Shown: in pieces, positions 1-5,652 of the stretch
Layout: each line of letters begins with the position of its first letter
Position numbering within the stretch: the stretch's first letter is position 1
NCBI GenBank assembly: GCA_024278435.1
Contig: JAJRTD010000017.1
Coordinates: 1-5,766, forward strand
Direction: 5' to 3'
Length of the DNA: 5,766 bases
Origin: Gammaproteobacteria bacterium
GTDB taxonomy: Bacteria > Pseudomonadota > Gammaproteobacteria > SZUA-229
Made by a program: the position numbers and the translations under genes
The notes under the pieces: model-generated
Databases searched by the model: none
The model's input: only the letters and a program-made list of their open reading frames with translations
What the model was told of the DNA's origin: nothing

Positions 1-375
1 AAGACCGCGCCGGCAACCCAGAAAGGCACCGCCATGGGCGTGTATTCCAGCAGCCAGTTCCTCGGTGCCTTCGCCGGTGGCGCCCTGGGCGGCTATGCCC
101 ACCAGCTCTGGGGCATACAGGGGGTTTATTATACGGCTCTGACCGCCCTGACCGTCTGGCTGCTGCTGGCGGCCACCATGAAAAAGCCCGGTTTTTTAAG
201 CACCTACCTGCTAAACGTCAACAATGTCAGTGTCGAGCAGCTGCTGGCGGTGGAAGGCGTGGTGGAAGCTTCGCTGATTGATGATGAGACCCAGTCCGGC
301 CAGGTCGCGTATTTAAAAGTGAAAAAACGTATCCTTGATGAGGAAAAATTGTTATCTTTAGCACGCTCGGACTGA
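1..375 (+). CDS. MFS transporter, YajR-like, C-terminal part (5' truncated by window)
   Basis: The frame is open from the first base and ends at TGA 373-375, leaving the last 124 residues of a longer protein; the ATG at 34 is internal. Visible residues 12-33 are a glycine/alanine-rich helix with the signature-like KGTAMGVYSSSQFLGAF, typical of transmembrane helix 11 in drug-efflux-type MFS proteins, and residues 39-60 form a last helix followed by the basic pair KK. Residues about 70-120 are soluble and look like the small ferredoxin-like C-terminal domain of YajR proteins (VEQLLAVEGVVEASLIDD, then VAYLKVKK). It should be an inner-membrane proton-coupled exporter; the substrate cannot be told. 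The same gene type precedes ssb in Pseudomonas, which supports the call. Family is likely, exact function unknown. Confidence 0.85.
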   Translation, partial: KTAPATQKGTAMGVYSSSQFLGAFAGGALGGYAHQLWGIQGVYYTALTALTVWLLLAATMKKPGFLSTYLLNVNNVSVEQLLAVEGVVEASLIDDETQSGQVAYLKVKKRILDEEKLLSLARSD

Positions 376-393
376 GCACATCGCCGGATGGAT

Positions 394-399
394 TATAAT
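394..399 (+). promoter_or_regulatory. Possible -10 box upstream of the MITE and ssb
   Basis: A perfect TATAAT lies 19 bases after the MFS stop codon. No convincing -35 hexamer is found 16-18 bases upstream, so this is only a candidate. If it is used, the ssb transcript would begin near 406 and carry the whole MITE-like inverted repeat in its leader. Confidence 0.3.
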
Positions 400-435
400 G
401 GCGAATAGCACAGCTGAAACACGGTAAAAACATAG

Positions 436-573
436 TTAAGGAATCTCTGATTAATGTCATTCAGAGCGTTAGCGAAGAATCTTTTGCTCCGTCAGTTGTT
501 GATGGTGCAGTGGCTTAAGATCCCTAGACTGCGCTCGGGATGACAAATACTGAATTAATCAGAGGCTCCTTAA
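436..573 (+). repeat. MITE-like inverted-repeat element with TTAA flanks (copy 1)
   Basis: The 20-base arms 436-455 and 554-573 are inverted repeats matching at 18 of 20 positions. The inferred element is 440-569 (130 bp), starting GGAATCTCTGATTAAT and ending ATTAATCAGAGGCTCC, with TTAA on both sides (436-439 and 570-573). TTAA fits the YTAR target-site duplication known for IS5-type elements. Inside lies a second imperfect inverted repeat, 456-483 against 517-544, whose ends are GTCATTCAGAGCG and CGCTCGGGATGAC. There is no coding capacity. A diverged second copy lies at the right end of the window. The IS5 link is inferred from the flank and end form, not from a match to a known element. Confidence 0.8.
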
Positions 574-609
574 TTTAATACGACGATAAATATATAAGGT
601 GAGAAAATA

Positions 610-1080
610 ATGGCACAACGTGGCGTAAACAAGGTAATTTTACTCGGCAACCTGGGCAAGGATCCGGAAGTTAAATACATGCCGAATGGCAATGCAGTGG
701 CAAACATTACACTGGCAACCTCAGAAACATGGAACGATAAAAATTCTGGTGAAAAAAAGGAAAAAACCGAATGGCACCGTGTTGTGTTCTTTGGCAAGCT
801 GGCGGAAATTGTCGGCCAGTATCTGAAAAAAGGTTCAAAAATCTACGTCGAAGGCAAACTGCAAACCCGCAAATGGCAGGGGCAGGACGGCCAGGATCGC
901 TATACCACCGAAGTGGTTGTTGATATCGGCGGCACCATGCAGATGCTGGACAGCCGTGGTGGTGAAGGCGGTTTTGCACCGGCACAATCAGCACAGCAGC
1001 AGTCCGCACCGGCGCAGCAGAACCAGCAGCCGGCAGCAGCCATGGTGGATGACGGTTTTGATGATGATATCCCGTTCTAG
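610..1080 (+). CDS. ssb: Single-stranded DNA-binding protein SSB
   Basis: This 156-residue protein coats single-stranded DNA in replication, recombination and repair, and recruits partners through its tail. Residues 1-112 form the OB fold with landmark stretches [32 protein letters not shown] and [18 protein letters not shown]. The stacking aromatics equivalent to E. coli Trp40, Trp54, Phe60 and Trp88 are present (W41, W55, F61, W89, counting Met). Residues 113-145 are a short Gln/Ala/Gly-rich linker, and the end is the canonical acidic DDDIPF interaction tip. It is somewhat shorter than the 178-residue E. coli protein, all of it in the linker. AAGGTGAG at 596-603 is a good ribosome binding site 6 bases before ATG. 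No LexA box is seen upstream. A MITE ends about 40 bases before the start codon. Confidence 0.98.
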   Translation: MAQRGVNKVILLGNLGKDPEVKYMPNGNAVANITLATSETWNDKNSGEKKEKTEWHRVVFFGKLAEIVGQYLKKGSKIYVEGKLQTRKWQGQDGQDRYTTEVVVDIGGTMQMLDSRGGEGGFAPAQSAQQQSAPAQQNQQPAAAMVDDGFDDDIPF

Positions 1081-1108
1081 GGGCTCTGTCTGAATCAATC
1101 AGGTTTTG

Positions 1109-1136
1109 AAAAAAGGCTCGTTTAGAGCCTTTTTTT
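1109..1136 (+). terminator. Intrinsic terminator of ssb
   Basis: The stem pairs GGCTC (1115-1119) with GAGCC (1125-1129) around a 5-base loop. It is extended by six A's upstream pairing with the T-run 1130-1136, which also serves as the U tract. It lies about 30 bases after the ssb stop, so ssb is likely transcribed alone. The A-run also allows some function for minus-strand transcripts. Confidence 0.9.
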
Positions 1137-1179
1137 ATCATCGTGAAAAATGCTACAGTGCTGATTCAGATAAATTAAC

Positions 1180-1193
1180 GGAGAAGGACTTTG
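1180..1193 (+). promoter_or_regulatory. Ribosome binding site that sets a TTG start for the nuclease
   Basis: GGAGAAGGA (1180-1188) is a strong Shine-Dalgarno match just before TTG 1191-1193. An in-frame TAA at 1176-1178 forbids a longer protein, and no ATG or GTG lies between it and the TTG. The start is therefore well constrained. Confidence 0.75.
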
Positions 1194-1907
1194 CTTGATT
1201 TACCCAATCTAAGACGTGAAACCCGCTACGGTCTGCCTTCGGCGGATCAGGTGCTGTTTAACCGGCACTATGTGCTGGGGTATTCCTATTATTTCAGGCA
1301 GGCGAAATGGGCGCTGGAAATCGTTGACCCGGAAAAGTCGGATATCGCGCGCGCCGATAACTATCGCCCGGACTACCGGGTGCCGGAAAGTTTTCGCGCC
1401 GATCTGGCTGATTACAGAAATTCCGGCTATGACCGCGGTCACCTGGTTGCCAGTGCCAACCAGAGCGATACCGAAATTCAGAACAGCGAAACCTTCCTGC
1501 TGTCGAACATGTCACCGCAGCAGCCTGGTTTCAACCAGCATATCTGGAAGAAACTTGAAACTGCGATCCGCCAGCTGGATGCACGGGACGAGGTTTTTGA
1601 AACCTATGTTATCTGCGGTCCGGTGTTCTATTTTGATACCGATGTGTCGGTGATCGGGGCGCAGGATGATAACGGGGTGACCCTGCCGATTCCCCATGCC
1701 TATTTCAAGTCGGTACTGACCGAGAACAATAAAGGCGCCTTGCACATGTGGTCGTTTATTATCCCCAACAAGTCATCGCGCAAACCACTAAAGGATTTCC
1801 TGGTGCCGACCCGTGAGGTGGAAAAACTGTCGGGCCTGTTTTTGTGGGAGAGCCTGGTGGGTACAAAAATCAAGCGTGAAAAAAACCGGGTGCGCAAGAT
1901 GTGGTAA
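1191..1907 (+). CDS. DNA/RNA non-specific endonuclease, EndoG/NucA type (beta-beta-alpha metal)
   Basis: The 238-residue product should cleave DNA and RNA with a Mg2+-dependent beta-beta-alpha-metal site. The DRGH motif is at 81-84, giving His84 as general base. Asn115 in FNQHIW is the metal ligand, 31 residues on as in EndoG, and Glu123 lies 8 further, matching the Serratia nuclease Asn119/Glu127 spacing. Other EndoG-like stretches are RYGLPSADQVLFNRHYVLGY near the start, FLLSNMSPQ (102-110), VICGPVFY (140-147), PIPHAYFK and FLVPTREVEKLSGL. The C-terminus is strongly basic. No signal peptide or membrane helix is visible, unlike many secreted family members, so it may act inside the cell. It stands alone between the ssb terminator and a convergent gene, with no recognisable inhibitor gene beside it. 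Family is secure; biological role unknown. Confidence 0.92.
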   Translation: MLDLPNLRRETRYGLPSADQVLFNRHYVLGYSYYFRQAKWALEIVDPEKSDIARADNYRPDYRVPESFRADLADYRNSGYDRGHLVASANQSDTEIQNSETFLLSNMSPQQPGFNQHIWKKLETAIRQLDARDEVFETYVICGPVFYFDTDVSVIGAQDDNGVTLPIPHAYFKSVLTENNKGALHMWSFIIPNKSSRKPLKDFLVPTREVEKLSGLFLWESLVGTKIKREKNRVRKMW

Positions 1908-1928
1908 GGGTAAAGGCGTAAAAAGCTT

Positions 1929-1957
1929 TCACCACAGAGGATGCGATGGCTACAGAG
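1929..1957. repeat. Short CACAGAG-type dispersed repeat remnant (tentative)
   Basis: The stretch contains TCACCACAGAGG and, after a short spacer, CTACAGAG, resembling the CACAGAGG-type tandem motifs I recall between genes in some gammaproteobacterial genomes. Only two degenerate units are present, so this is a weak call. Confidence 0.25.
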
Positions 1958-1981
1958 ATTGATCATGTGTGCTTATATACA

Positions 1982-2046
1982 AGGTGCGAATTTATTCGCA
2001 CGACGAACGCATACCCTGGCACCATTGTGCGAATAAATTCGCACCT
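1982..2046. repeat. Inverted pair of REP-like palindromes (BIME-like)
   Basis: The 20-base sequence 1982-2001 is repeated perfectly in inverted orientation at 2027-2046, with 25 bases between. Each arm is itself a palindrome: GTGCGAAT and ATTCGCAC around a 2-base centre, preceded on its own strand by AGG (TAGG for the right copy, read on the minus strand). This layout resembles REP elements of pseudomonads and enterics, where a short GTAG-like head precedes a hairpin and units pair as BIMEs. It sits in the convergent gap between the nuclease and the glycosylase, the usual REP position. Neither gene has another obvious terminator here, so the hairpins may stabilise or end both transcripts. The REP label rests on structure, not on finding the matching RAYT transposase. 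Confidence 0.75.
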
Positions 2047-2077
2047 ACCGAAAAGCGCTAACCCGTGGTAAATCGCT

Positions 2078-2752
2078 TTAATCATTTGTGTCATTTTTCA
2101 GAAATTTATAATCCCTGTTTTCAACCGCACTGCGCTTGCTTAGAGGGTTGCTGGTGCAGTAGCGCGTATAGTCAAAATCAATAAAGCGGTAAAACAGCTG
2201 CTCGTCGCGACCGTGAGGAATCCCCAGGCGGGTGGTCTGGATGATCTTGTCCGGTATTTCACCGGTATCATCGATATAAAAACAGTTTTCATCAAATACC
2301 TGCTGATCCCATTGTGCGACTTTCACATCCAGTGCCTGGCACAGCAGGGTCTGGCCCCGGCACAGCTTTTCCAGCGGGCGGACAGCGCCGGATGCTGCCG
2401 GGTTGAGCCGCTGCATGATTTTCAGCGCATCGCGATGGGTGGCTTCGTCTTTATACGGAAATGCCGATTTAATGAGCACCGCGTTGCCTTCGCCGCTGCA
2501 GCTGATATTCAGTGAATCCTTGCCACGGGCGTAATACATGTAAATGGTGCCGGCAGGCATAAACAGGGCCTTGCGTTTTTCGGTGTAGCCAAGGGAGGCA
2601 TGGCTGCCCCTGTCCTGCAGATAATAGGCTTCGGTTTCAATAATTCGTGCCGCCAGCCATTTGCCATTGATCTTGCGGCGGATGACTTTACCCAGCAGTT
2701 CCCGGGCGACCTGGCAGGTATCCTGTTGAAAAAATTCGGCGGTTAGTAGCAT
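2078..2752 (-). CDS. DNA-3-methyladenine glycosylase, AAG/Mpg family
   Basis: The 224-residue enzyme should excise alkylated purines such as 3-methyladenine and open base-excision repair. The fold is the AAG type: FFQQDTCQVARELLGKVIRR at the start, then RIIETEAY (36-43) with Glu41 as the equivalent of human AAG Glu125 and Tyr43 of Tyr127. His51 in GSHASLG matches His136, Tyr73 matches Tyr159 and Asn82 in LNIS matches Asn169. Later motifs are LCRGQTLLCQALDV (130-143) and RLGIPHGRDEQLFYRF. By eye alignment the intercalating Tyr162 is replaced by Arg76, and Arg182 by Lys95. The ATG (complement of 2750-2752) has only a weak purine-rich site upstream (ACAGAAA). The gene converges on the nuclease and diverges from the peroxiredoxin. 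An AlkA-type (HhH) enzyme is excluded by the motifs. Confidence 0.93.
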   Translation of the reverse strand: MLLTAEFFQQDTCQVARELLGKVIRRKINGKWLAARIIETEAYYLQDRGSHASLGYTEKRKALFMPAGTIYMYYARGKDSLNISCSGEGNAVLIKSAFPYKDEATHRDALKIMQRLNPAASGAVRPLEKLCRGQTLLCQALDVKVAQWDQQVFDENCFYIDDTGEIPDKIIQTTRLGIPHGRDEQLFYRFIDFDYTRYCTSNPLSKRSAVENRDYKFLKNDTND

Positions 2753-2773
2753 TTTCTGTTTAATTCAGTCGCT

Positions 2774-2805
2774 GCCGGTTATTTTCGGCTTGAAACCGGC
2801 TTTTT
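2774..2805 (+). terminator. Orphan terminator-like hairpin in the divergent gap
   Basis: GCCGGTT (2774-2780) pairs perfectly with AACCGGC (2794-2800) around a 13-base loop, followed directly by TTTTT (2801-2805) and further T-runs. The U tract follows on the plus strand only. No plus-strand gene lies close upstream, so it would either block transcription running antisense through the glycosylase gene or, if a promoter lies further upstream, attenuate the peroxiredoxin transcript. Confidence 0.5.
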
Positions 2806-2840
2806 GGTGATTTTTTTGGGATTTTATATAAAAAGTGGGG

Positions 2841-2868
2841 TTGAATTTTTGGCAAATGGCTTTATCGT
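2841..2868 (+). promoter_or_regulatory. Candidate sigma-70 promoter for the peroxiredoxin gene
   Basis: TTGAAT (2841-2846) and TATCGT (2863-2868) are separated by 16 bases, each with 4 of 6 consensus positions. Transcription would start near 2875, leaving a leader of about 87 bases. An AT-rich TTTATATAAA lies just upstream (2823-2832). No confident OxyR site was recognised. Confidence 0.35.
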
Positions 2869-2961
2869 ATCGGGTCTGTAATATTTTAACCATTTACTAC
2901 ATCAGATGTTGGCCGGTTTTCCTGTCCGCAGCTGATATTAATAATCATAGAGGAAATTCCC

Positions 2962-3567
2962 ATGGGTGTACTTGTAGGTCGCGAAGCGCCGGATTTTACT
3001 ACTCCAGCAGTCTTAGGTAACGGTGAGATTGTTGATAATTATAATTTTAAAGAGGCTATCAAGGGCAAGTACGCGGTACTGTTCTTTTACCCGCTGGACT
3101 TCACCTTTGTCTGTCCATCAGAACTGATTGCCTTTGACCATCGCCTGGAAGAATTCACCAAGCGTGGCGTGGAAGTGGTTGGCTGTTCTATCGATTCCCA
3201 CTTTACCCACAATGCATGGCGTAACACACCGGTTAACGAAGGTGGTATCGGCCCGGTTAAATACACCCTGGCAGCTGACCTGACACACGGCGTATGTAAA
3301 GCCTATGACGTTGAAACCCCGGATGGCGCAGTGGCTTTCCGTGGTTCTTTCCTGATCGACAAGGAAGGTGTTGTTCGCCACCAGGTCGTTAATGATCTGC
3401 CGCTGGGCCGCAATATCGACGAAATGCTGCGCATGGTCGAAGCCCTGCAGTTTACCGAAGAGCACGGCGAAGTCTGCCCTGCCGGCTGGAAAGAAGGTGA
3501 CAAGGGTATGGATGCAACACCGGAAGGCGTGGCTGAATACCTGGCCTCTGAAGCCGACAAGCTTTAA
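2962..3567 (+). CDS. Typical 2-Cys peroxiredoxin (Prx1/AhpC family)
   Basis: The 201-residue cytosolic enzyme reduces H2O2, organic peroxides and perhaps peroxynitrite, with thioredoxin or an AhpF-like flavoprotein as reductant. The active-site stretch FYPLDFTFVCPSE holds Pro44, Thr48 and peroxidatic Cys51. Arg127 in FRGSF completes the site, and the resolving cysteine is Cys172 in GEVCPAGW, which pairs with Cys51 of the partner subunit. The protein carries GGIG (94-97) and ends its C-terminal helix with EYL (192-194), related to the GGLG and YF motifs tied to overoxidation sensitivity in eukaryotic Prx1 proteins. The length and sequence resemble the Pseudomonas Prx of about 200 residues. AGAGGAAA (2949-2956) is a good ribosome binding site. 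No ahpF or thioredoxin gene is adjacent. I leave the symbol blank because ahpC and prx naming is inconsistent for this group. Confidence 0.95.
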   Translation: MGVLVGREAPDFTTPAVLGNGEIVDNYNFKEAIKGKYAVLFFYPLDFTFVCPSELIAFDHRLEEFTKRGVEVVGCSIDSHFTHNAWRNTPVNEGGIGPVKYTLAADLTHGVCKAYDVETPDGAVAFRGSFLIDKEGVVRHQVVNDLPLGRNIDEMLRMVEALQFTEEHGEVCPAGWKEGDKGMDATPEGVAEYLASEADKL

Positions 3568-3586
3568 GCTTTTTCTGCTTTCACTC

Positions 3587-3621
3587 AGGCAGTCGCGGCT
3601 AGAACCTGCGGCTGCCTTTTT
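3587..3621 (+). terminator. Intrinsic terminator of the peroxiredoxin gene
   Basis: AGGCAGTCGC (3587-3596) pairs with GCGGCTGCCT (3608-3617) to give a 10-bp stem with one U-G pair and an 11-base loop, followed by a T-run to 3621. It starts 20 bases after the stop codon, separating this gene from glmS. Confidence 0.9.
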
Positions 3622-3684
3622 ATTTGCCTTCAGCAAGGCATTTTCTTCATGTTTTGTTCACACAGGCGGTGCCGTTTTTTGCGG

Positions 3685-3690
3685 TATAAT
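3685..3690 (+). promoter_or_regulatory. Candidate glmS promoter -10 box
   Basis: A perfect TATAAT in the context TTGCGGTATAATGCC lies between the upstream terminator and glmS. The -35 region is poor: the 17-base position reads ACAGGC. Use of this box gives a leader of about 85 bases. A weaker second pair, TTGCAT (3729-3734) with TATTTT (3752-3757) at 17-base spacing, lies closer to the gene. Confidence 0.5.
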
Positions 3691-3782
3691 GCCTTTTTCA
3701 GCGGCTAGAAAAGCCCATTTTTCTGTTTTTGCATCTATATTTGTATCACTGTATTTTTTAGACAAAACTTCAAGGATTTTTT

Positions 3783-5630
3783 ATGTGTGGAATTGTTGGC
3801 GCGGTTGCCGAACGAAATGTAACGCCTATTTTACTGGAAGGACTGCGGCGTCTGGAATATCGCGGCTACGACTCAGCCGGTATCGCGGTACTGGATGAAG
3901 ACAATAATATCAGCCGGGTACGCCGGGTGGGCAAGGTTCAGGAACTGGCGGCAGCACTGGAGAAAACCGAGGTCCGCGGCAAACTGGGTGTAGCCCATAC
4001 GCGTTGGGCGACACATGGCGAACCCAGTGAGCAGAACGCACACCCCCATATCTGCAACCGCAGCGTTGCTATTGTGCATAACGGCATTATTGAAAACCAC
4101 AGCGCCTTGCGTGAACTGCAAAGCAAGGAAGGTTTCACCTTTACCTCGCAGACCGATACCGAGGTCGCGGTGCACCAGATCGAACATTATCTAAAGCAGC
4201 AGGGTGACCTGCTTGCTGCGGTGCGCCTGGCGGTTGCCGATTTTGAAGGCGCCTATGCACTGGGCGTCATGTCCAGTACTGAAAACGGCCAGCTGATTGC
4301 TACCCGTCGCGGCAGCCCGCTGGTGATTGGTGTCGGTATCGGTGAATATTTTATTGCTTCCGATGCCGCGGCTCTGCTGCCGGTTACCCGCCGTTTTATC
4401 TACCTGGAAGAGGGTGATATTGCCGATATCCGCACCGACTCGCTGGTTATTTATAATGATAAAGGCGAAGTGGTAGAGCGAGATATAAAGGAATCCGAAC
4501 TTAGTGCCGATGCCACCGCCAAAGGCGAGTATCGTCATTTTATGCTCAAGGAAATTCATGAGCAGCCATCCTGCCTGATTGACATCCTGGAAGGCCGTGT
4601 TGTCGACGGCCAGTTGCTGGACTCGGCATTTGGCATGACTTCCGACGGCAAGGGTGCAGAAAAAATTCTGGACCAGGTGAAGGCGGTGCAGATTATTGCC
4701 TGTGGCACCAGTTATCATGCCGGCCTGGTGGCGCGCTACTGGCTGGAAGCCATTGCCGGCGTACCCTGCCGGGTAGAAGTAGCCAGCGAATACCGCTACC
4801 GTAAAACCGTGCTGATGGATGATACCCTGGTGGTGACTATTTCACAGTCGGGCGAAACCGCGGATACGCTGGCAGCCCTGCGTGCGCTCAAGAAAAAAAC
4901 CAGCCTGACGCTGGCGGTATGCAACGTACCGGAAAGCTCACTGGTGCGTGAAAGCGAATTAAAACTGATGACCCGTGCCGGCCCGGAAATCGGTGTGGCT
5001 TCTACCAAGGCCTTTACCACGCAGCTGATTGCACTGTTAATGCTGGTGGTGGCCCTGGGTAAACGCCGTGGCCTGACGGCGGATAAAATAAAAAGCCTGC
5101 TCCGTGATGCCCAGGCGCTGCCGCAGCTGATTGAAAAGGTATTGCATGATATCCACGCCATTGATCACTGGGCGGAAGACTTTACCGACCTGCATAATGC
5201 GATTTTTATTGGTCGCGGCACGCTGTACCCGATTGCCCTGGAAGGCGCCCTGAAGCTCAAGGAGATCTCCTATATCCACGCCGATGCCTATCCCGCCGGT
5301 GAGCTGAAACACGGCCCGATTGCGCTGATTGACCAGGATCTGCCGACCATCGCCATTGCCTCGATGGATGGTTATGAAGGCAAAATCAAGTCTAATATCC
5401 AGGAAATCCTGGCGCGCGGCGGCAGGGTGTACCTGTTTGCCGATGAGCGCATGGATGTTTCCGACCTGGGCGGTGATTGCCGGGTACTCAAGGTTCCGGC
5501 GGTGGACGCCGAGCTGGCGCCGGTGCTGTTTGCCGTGCCGCTGCAGCTGTTCTCCTACTTTGTCGCGGTGCGCAAGGGTACCGACGTCGACCAGCCGCGA
5601 AACCTGGCAAAATCGGTTACGGTTGAGTAA
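3783..5630 (+). CDS. glmS: Glutamine-fructose-6-phosphate aminotransferase (isomerizing)
   Basis: The 615-residue cytosolic enzyme makes glucosamine-6-phosphate from fructose-6-phosphate and glutamine, the first committed step to UDP-GlcNAc for peptidoglycan and LPS. Residues 2-240 are the N-terminal glutamine amidotransferase domain: Cys2 (exposed after Met removal) is the nucleophile, with RRLEYRGYDSAG, HTRWATHG (72-79), HNGIIEN (99-105) and TDTEV. Two SIS domains follow, with CGTS (307-310), SQSGET (354-359) and STKA (407-410). Isomerase residues Glu494, His510 and Lys610 match E. coli Glu488, His504 and Lys603 (numbered without Met). The tail DQPRNLAKSVTVE is the same as in E. coli, where the protein has 609 residues. 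AAGGA (3772-3776) sits 6 bases before ATG. glmU is not directly upstream, and no glmS ribozyme is seen. The repeat element begins 26 bases after the stop and may serve as its 3' hairpin. Confidence 0.99.
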   Translation: MCGIVGAVAERNVTPILLEGLRRLEYRGYDSAGIAVLDEDNNISRVRRVGKVQELAAALEKTEVRGKLGVAHTRWATHGEPSEQNAHPHICNRSVAIVHNGIIENHSALRELQSKEGFTFTSQTDTEVAVHQIEHYLKQQGDLLAAVRLAVADFEGAYALGVMSSTENGQLIATRRGSPLVIGVGIGEYFIASDAAALLPVTRRFIYLEEGDIADIRTDSLVIYNDKGEVVERDIKESELSADATAKGEYRHFMLKEIHEQPSCLIDILEGRVVDGQLLDSAFGMTSDGKGAEKILDQVKAVQIIACGTSYHAGLVARYWLEAIAGVPCRVEVASEYRYRKTVLMDDTLVVTISQSGETADTLAALRALKKKTSLTLAVCNVPESSLVRESELKLMTRAGPEIGVASTKAFTTQLIALLMLVVALGKRRGLTADKIKSLLRDAQALPQLIEKVLHDIHAIDHWAEDFTDLHNAIFIGRGTLYPIALEGALKLKEISYIHADAYPAGELKHGPIALIDQDLPTIAIASMDGYEGKIKSNIQEILARGGRVYLFADERMDVSDLGGDCRVLKVPAVDAELAPVLFAVPLQLFSYFVAVRKGTDVDQPRNLAKSVTVE

Positions 5631-5652
5631 AAGCGAAGTTGGCAGTTTTAAG

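Noticed and set aside
707..1141. 144-codon open frame on the minus strand over ssb
   Set aside because: It is antisense to a certain gene, runs through the ssb terminator, and its Pro/Arg/His-rich product has no recognisable family.
1982..2046. CRISPR repeats or an insertion-sequence end
   Set aside because: There are only two units, in inverted rather than direct orientation, without regular spacers, and no transposase is nearby; a REP pair fits better.
2835..3020. 61-codon plus-strand frame upstream of and overlapping the peroxiredoxin start
   Set aside because: No convincing ribosome binding site or family; it covers the likely promoter and leader and overlaps the real start in another frame.
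610..3567. A coordinated DNA-repair or defence island (ssb, nuclease, glycosylase, peroxiredoxin)
   Set aside because: The genes are on both strands, separated by terminators and repeats, and each is a common stand-alone housekeeping or stress gene; nothing shows joint regulation.
3118..3636. 172-codon open frame on the minus strand over the peroxiredoxin gene
   Set aside because: Antisense to a well-supported gene and starting within its terminator region; the product shows no domain features.
3749..3764. CTGT-A/T-rich-GACA resembling a LexA box before glmS
   Set aside because: The right half reads GACA instead of ACAG at the required spacing, and glmS is not an expected SOS gene.
3691..3782. 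glmS ribozyme or riboswitch in the glmS leader
   Set aside because: The leader is under 100 bases, T-rich and only weakly structured; the ribozyme class is typical of Firmicutes and its pseudoknotted core is not visible.
3368..3898. 176-codon plus-strand frame bridging the peroxiredoxin and glmS genes
   Set aside because: Overlaps both genes in another frame and crosses a strong terminator; composition is not protein-like.
4191..4718. 175-codon open frame on the minus strand over glmS
   Set aside because: Lies entirely within glmS and has no recognisable motif; a by-product of codon bias.
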